Shown piece after piece: positions 49,073 to 60,900 of a stretch of 64,000 bases of DNA. The notes beneath the pieces are model-generated. The model was given only the letters and a program-made list of their open reading frames with translations, was not told the DNA's origin and searched no databases. Each line of letters opens with the position of its first letter. Within the stretch, counting starts at the first letter, position 1. Source of the DNA: Apostichopus japonicus (taxonomy: Eukaryota > Echinodermata > Holothuroidea > Aspidochirotida > Stichopodidae); assembly GCF_037975245.1 (NCBI RefSeq), contig NC_092568.1, positions 3,472,001 to 3,536,000 of the forward strand, given 5' to 3'. The translations under genes and the position numbers were made by a program.

Positions 49073-50007
49073 ACTTCGCCCAACAACCATTTCGCCCAAC
49101 TGCCATTTCGCCCAACCAGCCTGGTCATTTCGCCCAACCAGCCTGGTCATTTCGCCCAACCAGCATTGTCATTTCGCCCAACCATCATGGTCATTTCGCC
49201 CAACCGTGTTGGTCATTTCGCCCAACCTTATTTTTTACTAATATTCAGTCAGAATAATATTACTTTTTTCTATTCCACTAGTTCAATTTGATTTATTTTG
49301 GGTTAGGTTACTTCGTAATAGGTAAATAAAAAAGTGAGGTCCGCTCGATATCTCGATATCGATCGGAGTAGCTGAGCAGTTATTTCGGGTATATATGGGA
49401 GGATTACACTACTTTAGGCGAAGTTACGCATACAATGGAAGTTATATTATTATACAAACACAGGGGAATCGGTCTTCATAAAAACCTATCAAACGTAAAC
49501 ACTGATCCATTCTACTGACTAACAATTCCCGAACGTTTCCTTATTAAATTGAAAAAAATATTAAACCCGTCCGTAATATTGAATTACTATATTTAATCAA
49601 TGTAACCACTTATGTAATCACATATGTTATCAATTTAACCACGACTTCAAGTTTCCTTAATACTCGGTTCGTATCCCGTAACGTTAACATTTCCCGAACG
49701 TTTACTATATCAAACCTATCAAACCTAACCCCTAAAACACTGATCCATCCTCAAGATTCCTTAATATTCGGTTCGTATCCTGTAACGTTAACAATTCCCG
49801 AACGTTTCCTTTTGAAATATCATATTTAATCAAGGTTGGGCGAAATGACCAGACTGGTTGGGCGAAATGACCAGGCTGGTTGGGCGAAATGACCAGGCTG
49901 GTTGGGCGAAATGACCAGGCTGGTTGGGCGAAATGACCAGGCTGGTTGGGCGAAATGGTAAGGTTGGGCGAAATGGCAGTTGGGCGAAATGGTTGTTGGG
50001 CGAAGTG
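49073..50007. mobile_element. Miniature element whose inverted termini are mirrored tandem arrays (CATTTCGCCCAAC)
   Basis: 49073-49229 holds about eight copies of a CATTTCGCCCAACC unit (units 16-25 bp), and 49832-50007 holds about nine in reverse orientation. The order of variants is mirrored: outermost CACTTCGCCCAACAACC, then CATTTCGCCCAACTGC, then ...CAACCAGCCTGGT. The ~600-bp interior repeats AACGTTAACA-TTCCCGAACG. No coding capacity; target duplication not identified. Confidence 0.8.
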
Positions 50008-53000
50008 TCCTGCTTCCGTTGGGCCCAGCTTTAGTTGCACAAAATCTAGCAACATGCTAGCACTAAAATCGAAGGAAAATGTACGGATTTGTCAATGAGG
50101 ACATGAGTTATAATAGCCAATATATTTTCCATCGTACCGCTGAGGGTCGCATTTGTAGCTTCTGGTCGCTGAGGGCCTGGAAAAAAATAGAGAGGTCCCT
50201 TGAGTTGAACTTTATTGTGATGTTTGTGTGACCATATGAGAGCACTGGTAACAGTTTCACAGTACCTGTTGTGGCGAATCAGGGCTCATGTTAAGATATT
50301 TTAACACATTCTTGCTGTTGATCTATTTTATCAGTTTACAGAGTAGTTACTGTATCTTATACGAGCATCGGGAGGTGATGGACTGTATGGCGCCTCCGCT
50401 TCCATTTTGTGACTTCATGACTTCAATATGTCACTGTTTGATATTAGCTCTTTTGTATAAAGAGTGGTGCCCCATAGCGTAGGCTACTGCCCCGTGGACA
50501 CCGTGTATGGTGTCGAAGGGAGCGCGGCTTAGGGTTGGGTGGGGGGGGGGTACGAGGGGGTGTTTAAACTGACAATAGTTCATCTCTGGTAAGAGAATGA
50601 TCCGAAAACGGGCAACTTGGAGGTAGAAGTTGCACCTAGATTGTTTACGGCCGCGACTCCACTGTGAACCGCAGTTTTGGGTGAGTCTATTTGCCGGGAA
50701 TAGTTTTTAATCAGCGTACACTCGTCATTAGTAACAGTAGCATATATCAGTTTGTTCAAAACAGCCAAATGTAGGGCCCTGCACGTGCCAGGTTACTCGC
50801 TTAATCCGACCCTGATTTGAGTGTGTAACTATGGAATAACGGCAATTTCCACTCTGGCACAGTAATGACACTGCATTTATTGATCACTGACCCCCACCCC
50901 ACCCCACCCCACCGTCCCACCCACCCCACCCACCCCAACCACCCCTATAAAAACAGAAGGAGAGAATTAAGTAATGTTACAGCAGGCCTTCATTTATTTT
51001 GCATACTAGAATGTAAACACGTCTCGTTTGCTATGAAAATTGCACCTTTTGTTATGATTACTTCACTCGCAGGGACAAATGTTTCATCGATGTTTCTAGA
51101 TTTTCAAATATAAAACCATTCTGGATTCGTGCCCCATCTTGGTCAACATTCCGTTATTTAAATTCATTTTATTACATTTCCGTTGTGTTACCAACAGTTT
51201 TCGATAATATCTGATAGGCTTGTTATGTCGGTATATGGACAATATTCATCATATATCAGGGGCATAACTGTGCCGGTGCGGCCTCACAAGGCCCAGGCCA
51301 CAGGGGGGGGGGGGGCAGTGACAAGTATAAACCCATCTGCATAAGCATAATATTAATATTAACGGTGCAGTCAGTAAACCAAACGGGCACTGATCTATCT
51401 AGATATCCAGATGTGCACGTTCTTTATTCTGCTGTCTGGCAAAATGCGATCAGTACAGTAACGTCACGTAGGACTACTGTCTAAGGTCCCTTGGAAATTT
51501 TTAATCATTATATGGGCCCTTCAATCGAATATCTAACATTCTAGGTAGGAAACTCTACCCACCCTAGAAGTGTAACGTTCTCCACAGACCACGGCCGTAC
51601 ATGAGACTAGACGTATTGTGTGTGTGCCTACCCCTGGCAACATCCAACACCTGTGAATACATATTTTATTCATATACAGGCTATTTTGCTGTATCATTAA
51701 GTACATGTATGTGTGTATTGAGGATCAAATCAGAAGAAGGGACAATAGCAGTACTTTGACTTGTACCATTGTGTAGTTTTCTTCTATTGTGCAGTTATTT
51801 TCAATATGCTTCTCATGGTTTTTATTTGATTATACTCCGTAATTAAAATTTTCTGTTTAATGATTATCGAAGCACTAGAAACATATCTATTACATATTTG
51901 CTTACTTACACTAGATGCACTCCACGTACTCACATTTGAAATGAAAGGAAAATGTGACGTGAAAGTAAATAAGAAGGAAGATAATAGTTTAAACCAAACC
52001 AGGTGTCTTTCTCTTTTCAAGTCTATCCACAAATTACACAGGACAAAACCCATGTTTTTTTTGAGAGTCACATGAGAACTAAAATTGAAATCAATGTAAC
52101 CGACATAAAACGGTGTGGAAATCAAAGGTGGGTCGATGACGTCACCGTTGTTTCTGTCACCATTTCGAAGGTTAACTGTGTAGACATGACAAACAGACAG
52201 ACGGACATATTTAAAATCATCTGATTTATCTCGACATTGATCACACAACGAACAAGAAGACTTTGGAGCTGCAGTGTCATCATATTTCGTTGTAAGTATA
52301 CTTTTCGTTTGGCTCTTACCTCTTGTAGCGTATGTTTGAAATACTTTATTTTGTCTTTTTTTCCCCTTCTCGTTTAATTTTTCTTCTGTCATTTTTCATT
52401 TTTATTGAAATTTGATCTCTCTTAAATTACCTGTCGTACTTCAATGAAGCTTTCTGTTTTTTTTGTTCTTTTCATATAAACTGACGTCGCTAGCTTTAAC
52501 AACAACATTTCTGCTTCTTAGTGTTTTATATATGTTGCTTTCCTACTGCACTTAATGCTCGGTTATTTCTGTATTATCAAAAGATGATAAGAAAAATTGA
52601 ATTAAGAACTGAGTTTCATCAAAACTCAATTACTACAACACTTATTATTTTACGTAGTTATTCTAAGAAGTGGGATATTTGCGCGTCAGTTTGTAACATT
52701 CATTATAGGTTGGAAGTTGGATCAATTCTGTTCTGCTTCAAATTTGATACATTAGGCTACTTTAACAAGTGGGGTAAATAATTGTTTAAATTGATTTTAT
52801 CAGTCGCAAAATACAAATATTTCATTTTTTTAATCCTCCGAATAAAAACAACATCAGTTTGTCTTGCAAATCGATTTGGTCAGTCTATTTTTCTTTATTT
52901 AGTCGTTATTTAGATCAATTGTACACCGTAGCTTTATCTTGATTTATGTCCGGAACGATGAAATTATACTGACTTTTTTGACAAATGTACAGATTGTAGA

Positions 53001-53106
53001 CATAAATAATCAATATTGGAGAATGCTGGTCATCTATGATATATTCAATATAATTTGGTTAAAACCGAACTTTTGATTGGCTTTCGTCAAAATCCAGCTT
53101 GAAACC
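50008..53106. other. Intergenic; no gene firmly recognised
   Basis: Holds G/C runs (50540, 51305), a CCCCACC tract near 50893-50940, and a 202-codon minus-strand frame at 51784-52392 of unknown nature (see findings). No element ends or domains were identified. Confidence 0.5.
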
Positions 53107-53114
53107 CAATTCAG

Positions 53115-53469
53115 CAGTGGCGTAGTAAGGTACTTTTGAGTGGGGGCGCTGAAGACTGATGGCCGGCCTGGGGGAGGGGTCTAAGGGGAGGGGGTGTCCC
53201 CCTCCTCTTTGGATTTTTTTTGCATTTCCAGGTAGCCTCAGATGCAATTTGGTGCAATATAGCACACTTCAACACCCACTCCATTTTGTAAACTTAATTT
53301 TGTATTTTCACCAGGCCTTAGATGCAATTTGGTGCTCCAAATGAGATTTTTTTTCTCATTTGGAAATGAAAAAGGGGTTTTCTGACTTGCGAAGCGGAAT
53401 GATACTTCCGCCCCTCCACATGTTTCACTGGGGGCTGGCGCCCCCAGCCCCCCGGTTCCTACGCCCTTG
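53115..53469. mobile_element. hAT-like miniature element, family 'GGCGTAGGAA' (inverted copy)
   Basis: 355 bp flanked by CAATTCAG on both sides (53107-53114, 53470-53477). It is the reverse complement of the 18723-19175 element, with one instead of two internal ~74-bp units. Termini CAGTGGCGTAGTAAGG and GGTTCCTACGCCCTTG. Confidence 0.93.
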
Positions 53470-53477
53470 CAATTCAG

Positions 53478-54953
53478 AACATTGAAAGCAAAAGCTAAGA
53501 AGTCCTTCTTTTGACGCATGACAGAAATACAGAGGCAGCACCATTTTGTACTGGGGCGGTTGAGCTGGAATGTTATGTCGTCGAGCGGGAAGGTTTAGTA
53601 AAATAGGAAAGTGGCATGTTCCGTTTGAGAAATTTCAGCCCCCCCTCCCCCCTAACATAAGTATATGTGGTTGTGCCATTTTCCAGAGGATGGGTTGAGC
53701 TATTGTGAAAGGAGCTAAGACAACATGAGTTTATTTCCTCGCCTCCTAGCAACATCAGATTTGAGGCAACATGAAATCTGACCAAAAAAGAACAAAAGAC
53801 AACCTCAATGTTACTGGAACTTTGGGACGTAACAATAAGCCCAGCTTGCAGAACACGACCACAGAAATTACATATAAAACTGAATCGAAACTTAAGAAAG
53901 TGCGTTTAATAAACGTGTCAAACGTCGGTGTTTAGTTGTTTACAAACATTGATGTTGTATTCTCATTTTGCAACAAAGGCTTGCGGACAACACCTGCTAC
54001 GATATTTCAACCTTGGGTGTTTGTCGTAAACACAATGTTTGTTAAATGTTATCACGAAATATTTCGATTTTACAGTTTCTCTAAATTTGGATCTCAAACA
54101 TGCAAGGACACAGCGACACTCAGTAAAAACATCTGTTTGGTTTGGGCTTAACCAATACTTTTCTCTGGTAACTGACAGTGTTAAGTGTTCATTGTTGATC
54201 TCTTTAACGCCTAACGATCGATTAGGTGTGAATGCTTGAAACACAATAGTTGTACGAATAACACCCAATAGGCTGGCCTTGTCAAAATTGTTGAATTTAA
54301 TTGGTATCGACTTCCGAACTGTTATTTTGGGTATATAAGACCGACAGTGTTTTATCTGTCTTGTTCAACATGTTCATTTTCCTTGCAAAATTTGTTCATT
54401 TTCGTTACTTCATGATATGGATACCAACATTGACTTATGCTTATGCTATGCTTTAAGCAAATCCAAGTAATGTTAAGTAAATTATAAACTTAGTAAAAGA
54501 ATGTTCTTTTGGTCAAATTTCTCTGTAAAATGCATCCTCTCGATATTGATACTAGTAGATCTATAGATAGCTGCATCCAGTGTGTATATATATAATTCTA
54601 TAAACTAATTAATATTGATATTTTTTTTGACAAAATTATTTTGAAAAGTTATGAAAAAAATATTCGGTGTTATTTTATGTAGCAAAAAACATGTAGAAAC
54701 TGTGAAAAAACTAATGTTAACAACATCGTGAGCAAACTGCACTCTCGATTGTCTTGGCAACCAAATGCTCGAAAACATTCGCTCTTATTTGATATAAAGG
54801 TTATAAAAAAAGGTTTTTACAATAGACAATTAAAATAATCAGCACCACAAGAAGCTAAAAGACAAGTTTGGCTATCTTTTATATAATCAGGTTAACTTTA
54901 TTTCAACGAGGTCGTACACATCTGGACCAAGGGGAAGACACGATCGCAGTACG
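53478..54953 (+). promoter_or_regulatory. Upstream region of the peroxidase gene with TATA-like boxes
   Basis: No coding sequence recognised. TATATAAG at 54332-54339 is a good TATA match but lies ~620 bp before the start codon, which would need a long 5' UTR. A TATATAATC near 54876 is closer. Which is used cannot be told from sequence. Confidence 0.3.
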
Positions 54954-57900
54954 ATGGCTGCTACAAGGTACGTTCTTTGGGTAAATTTCACTGTCATTCC
55001 GAATAAAAGTAAAACACAAATATGACAGTTAGAAAGGAAGACATTATGCCAGTTACTGATTGAGGACGTCGTATTTTAAAATGAATGAAATCATTTAGGC
55101 AAATGATACCTTTACTTTAGAACCAGACACATGTACACTATTGCAAACCACGATCAAATTTCATCGCGGTTTGGTTGGGATAAATTGATCTCATTTTTTC
55201 GGTATCGAATGCATGTGCAGATTGAATTCAAACTCTCACAAACTTGTATCGTATATACAAGCTATATATACAAACTGTTGTGGAAAATTCGAACCCAAAC
55301 ACTAAAGGTAGTTGTTATTTTTCCTTCGACCGAATAAAAAGAAATGGCTAATAAAGGGTTGTCTATTTTCTTGTAAATTTATGTGAAACAATACAGAGTA
55401 AATTAGTAACGAAGCAAGTTTCATAGTTTCAAGTTTCGATGTCACAGCGACGTCAGAGAATGAACCTGTGGCGTTTTCACAATGAAGTCTTTTCCCCTTT
55501 TCCCAAGGCAAATCTCCAAATGAAAAGCATAGAGGTATTGATACGTAGAAATATTTATAGTATATATTTTTTATTCTAAGCTATCTCTCTGTAAGTTGTG
55601 ATGGATGTTTTACCAAATGCATGTACAGTTTTCGGATTTGCGGACGTTCCATCAAATATGCTAAAAAAACACACACATTAACAATGACGTGTTCCGATTT
55701 TGCAAACAAATATTTGCATATGTATTCGTCAAATTAATTCTCCTGTTCCGAGCTTTACTTGATGTGAGATAAAATTACAATGAAAAACGTGGATTCTTCT
55801 TCAAGTTGAAAACATTTTTTAGGCCAGATCGATAGAAGTTTCTTAACATGTCTTATGCCACCATGAGATTGCATGCGATGACAAAAGTCTGCGGATACAA
55901 ACATTTTGCAATCTTTTGTGTATTGATGTCGGATTACATTTCTTTTCCAGTCATTAATGTTTCATGACTATTAAGATAACACCATGCTGAATAACATCCA
56001 TCCATCCATCCATCCATCCATCCATCCATCCATCCATCCATCCATCCATCCATCCATCCATCCATCCATCCATCCATCCATCCATCCATCCATCCATCCA
56101 TCCATCCATCCATCCATCCATCCATCCATCCATCCATCCATCCATCCATCCATCCATCCATCCATCCATCCATCCATCCATCCATCCATCCATCCATCCA
56201 TCCATCCATCCATCCATCCATCCATCCATCCATCCATCCATCCATCCATCCATCCATCCATCCATCCATCCATCCATCCATCCATCCATCCATCCATCCA
56301 TCCATCCATCCATCCATCCATCCATCCATCCATCCATCCATCCATCCATCCATCCATCCATCCATCCATCCATCCATCCATCCATCCATCCATCCATCCA
56401 TCCATCCATCCATCCATCCATCCATCCATCCATCCATCCATCCATCCATCCATCCATCCATCCATCCATCCATCCATCCATCCATCCATCCATCCATCCA
56501 TCCATCCATCCATCCATCCATCCATCCATCCATCCATCCATCCATCCATCCATCCATCCATCCATCCATCCATCCATCCATCCATCCATCCATCCATCCA
56601 TCCATCCATCCATCCATCCATCCATCCATCCATCCATCCATCCATCCATCCATCCATCCATCCATCCATCCATCCATCCATCCATCCATCCATCCATCCA
56701 TCCATCCATCCATCCATCCATCCATCCATCCATCCATCCATCCATCCATCCATCCATCCATCCATCCATCCATCCATCCATCCATCCATCCATCCATCCA
56801 TCCATCCATCAGTCATTCAATCATTCAATCATTCATTTTGCAGGTGTGTCCTTCTTGCAGCTCTGCTGGTTGCAGGATTAAGCTTCATTTTCGCGTACGA
56901 AGACGATAATGATCAAGGTAAAATGAAACAGTAAAAATATGCTACATTAGTCCTAAAGGTTAATCAGGGGAAAGGGGGAGGTTCCAGACCGTCTGTAAGG
57001 CAGACGAAATCAACACAGCCACTCCCCTCAAAATCAGTCGGGGAAAAGTTGGAATATGCCACCCTCCCCTATCCCACCTTTGAAATCCCGTGCACGTCAC
57101 TAATCAAGCTTACTTCAAAGCAAACTTGTTCGGTTCTAAAGCCTTTCTTGTTTCTCCTTGTTCGAATGCAGAACTTGGAAGTCAAATGTTCAGTAGAAGC
57201 TCTCAACAAGTTTTAGCAAGATTTTCGAGTGATGAGATGCGTCATGTTCGCAATCGCAGAGGAACAGCTGAAGAAACTAGTCAGGCGTTTCTTGACGCCG
57301 TCTTGTCAATTGAAAGAGCTCAGAGAAAGTTGGCTGACCCTGACATAGATGAAGACGAAAGGGAGTAAGTTCGACCGTAGTATGTTTTATACATATCGTA
57401 AAAGTGTCTGGATTAGATATTACTATGAAAATAGCAATTCTCTACATATTTTACTTAACCGACGTTCTTTTACTTACTTTTACACATACTCTACATATTA
57501 TATCAACTAATGATATTCTTGACAACTGTCTAAGTCCCTGGTATTCAAAGTGAGATCTTCAAAAAGCACAATTAATCAAAATGAAAAGGTGGTGGGGAGT
57601 TAAATCCTCCCCGCTGACACATTCACCAGGCCCACATCAACCCCACTGGGGCCTCGCCAAGATGATTACGGTGAACAATAGGGTCATCAAAGCAAACCAG
57701 TTTAAATACCAGGGCTCTCAATGTTCAGACGTCCATCGAGCTCTCGAATAGGGTTTGAAAATATACAAGACGTCTTGGTTGAGAGGTGAATGCGAGTGTA
57801 GTTAGGTTTTGTTCAAATACAAGTTCTCGTTTCATTTAGGCAGACAATGGAAATGGTAATTCCACGCAAAAGTCCTTACTTTGAATGACAAGAGAAGAAC

Positions 57901-60900
57901 AGAGAGAGAGAGAGAGGGATAGAAACGTAGTGTAATTTATGGGTTTCGAGACTGATTTTGTCTACTACTCCCTGAATGCTTATTCATAGTCACTACTTGT
58001 TGATTCATATTACCCAGATTTACTGCTTTCTTCTTACCAATTGTACGCTCTCCATCTGTGGTGTGCACATGGGCGTTTTGGGGTGGCTGTAGTTGTAACT
58101 GGAAAGGCTTTCACCAGTGGGTACTACCTATTAAAGTTTCTTTGTTATATTTTTAGTGACTTGGAAAAAAAACTTCGTCGAAGGCTTTCCAACTTTTGTG
58201 AATGGGTAGGATACGACGCAGCACCGGAAGTTGAAGATTGTAAAGAAAACAAATATCGATCCTTTGATGGTGTGTGTAACAACATTGACAATCCAAACTG
58301 GGGCAAAGCTGGCTATCCTTATCTGAGATTGTTGCCATCAGCCTATAAAGATGGTAAATGACTCAATATTTTGAAGGATATCATTCTATTTTGATATTAC
58401 CAATTCTTCAACGATACGGTTCCACTCATTTGTAAGACGTTTTATATGACTAAATTAATCCAGTTTCCATGTCAATTAATCGTACAAATGTCCAATCATC
58501 ATGCAAAACATTTAGTACCGTAATATTCAATGCGGTGTAATAGACTAAAAATCTTCCGGTTTCACCTCCGCAAGAATTAATATACGCCTTAAAAATCACC
58601 TTCAATCCTCCCGATTGATTGACCATAAGTATTTAGTCCATTCTCTTCAATAATCAAGAAAAAAGAAAAAGATGATGATGACTGAACACATGCCAATACA
58701 TTCTCTTCAGTAGGTCCATTTAGGGCTATGTAAACTTTTCAAGCGAAAGAAACATGCATCGCAGTCGAAGGATTTACAGAAAGGATTTCAACTCATAACC
58801 CTCAGAAGTTTACATTAAGAGTTGTAAAGGCGGCTAGATACATATTTGCCACGGTACTTCAGTACATATGGCGACATCGCAGGATAATATAGAGAAGGAA
58901 CATTAACAAATAATGAATTTTATGTCAAACAACAACGTAAAGAGTTATCTTTTTTTCGTTTTGAAATCTAATAAAAAAGAGAAACAAAGATTAACGAAAA
59001 AAAAGTTTGAAAAGTGAAGAGGACCACGGACAGTACTCGGTATGTTGGCCAACTGCATAATAAGAACGAGGTTTGCACGTGTAGTTGTAATAACGTGCGA
59101 ATCCGTCGGGTGGCCTACCATAACCGTCAGCCGGTCATACCTATAAACAGTTGACCGGGACCAAAGACAACAACTTCACAGCCAGATGAAATGTGTTTTG
59201 ATCTCGTGTTCAGGTTAGACATAATCCGGCGGTATACCATGTTCTCACGATAAGAAATATATTGCAACGTAACATGGTGATAATAAAAAACGTTACCTTG
59301 ACACATACGTGATGACAACTGCAATAACACAACGCTTGACCCCTTAACAAATGTGCCGTATTATATCATACCCTGTAGTAACCCGACATGTCGTTTTTTA
59401 TGATTGGGTGTGAGTACAAACGTCATGAATAATTGGCTGTACACTAATTAACTTATCGAAAACCCCTTGCAGGTATCGCAAGACCCAGATGGTACAAATC
59501 AACCGCGAGAGAGGTTTCCAAGGCCTTCGTTGGTAACGAAGAAGGTACATTTTCAACACATGGGGCTTCAGAACTTGTTATGCATTTTGGACAATTCCTG
59601 GACCATGATATTAATCTTACACCTGCTCTGAGAGGTATTTGCTCATTTTATTTTGTTTCTATACCGGGTATGCCTCCAAAGTTGATCTTTGGAGACGTCT
59701 CTTTTAAGTGCTGGACTATATCCGTAAGAATGTCCGTCCATATGAACTTACGTTCTTTTAGCAATGTGTTTGGTTATAACATCAACTGATATCAGCGAAA
59801 TACCGTATGTGGCATCCATATCTTTGAACATAATCGAGTGAGTGTGTGTATGCATAAATGTATTAAAGTGTATTTCAAGGAAAACATATCGAAATCACAT
59901 CTATTTTCTATTTTCAGTTAACTGCACTTGCACCGACGATGATGAGAACAACAGTTGCTTTTCAATCCCTTGTGATGATGAAGATGATGAAGTTTGTGGA
60001 ACAGCTGGATGTATTCCATTTCGACGTTCGCGTCCAACTATTCCAGGAGACTGTGCTCCAGGTTCACGAACCCACGAGAACACGATCACGTCATTTGTTG
60101 ATGCTTCTAACGTGTATGGTAGCTTTCCAGAAGATGCAGAGGCACTGCTGGACAAGGAAGAAGGTATATATGTACTATCTGCTGTTGCAGGAAATTTGTC
60201 ATACCAGTCTTTAAATATGGCATTTTTACTTAAAGAATTTACAAGTGGGGGTGGGATGGGATGAGGGCGGGGGATGGGAACCTATGAATGGGAACTCCAC
60301 CCCGTGATAATAGTTAACGATAAATAGGGGAACGTTCATTGAACCAAGGGACTTACAATATTATATAAACCAAAATTAGTACAAAAAATATGAAAGTAGG
60401 TAATTCACCAATGTTGTCTAAAACAGTCCTAACGAAACGAACTTTTTCTGTTTCCATCTGCAGTATACTCTATGAGATTAGGAAAGTTCATTCTTCTGTT
60501 CTTGCGATTAAACAATCTCTGAACTGACGTTGCTTCGTGTAAATGTACAAATGTTGTTGAACTCCTTCCTCATATAGAGGTGGTGTGTCAGTATATTTGG
60601 CAGAGCCCTATAAACGGCTCTATCTAGGTTTCCATGGATAGAGAATTTGTGAGCAATATGACGATGTTATGTGATGTTGATGGTATAAGAGTTTCAGATT
60701 TTCCACGAGCTCAACGAACCTTGGTTCAAAATATGAAACAATGAAAAACTAAGATTAGACAAAGCGGTAGGTGGGAATTGCTCCTCAGTGAGCGGGGGAA
60801 GGGGTGGGGCAATGGGCAGGGCGTGAAGATCTTCAGTTAGTGTATAAGATACAGCCCTGCGTTTAAGGGTATAACGAAAACAGCAATTTGTATGGAAATT

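Noticed and set aside
55934-56934. Four ~280-316-codon frames (IHPS, MDGW repeats)
   Set aside because: Translations of the (CCAT)n repeat; only the last part of the plus-strand frame (56844-56917) is a real exon, of the peroxidase gene.
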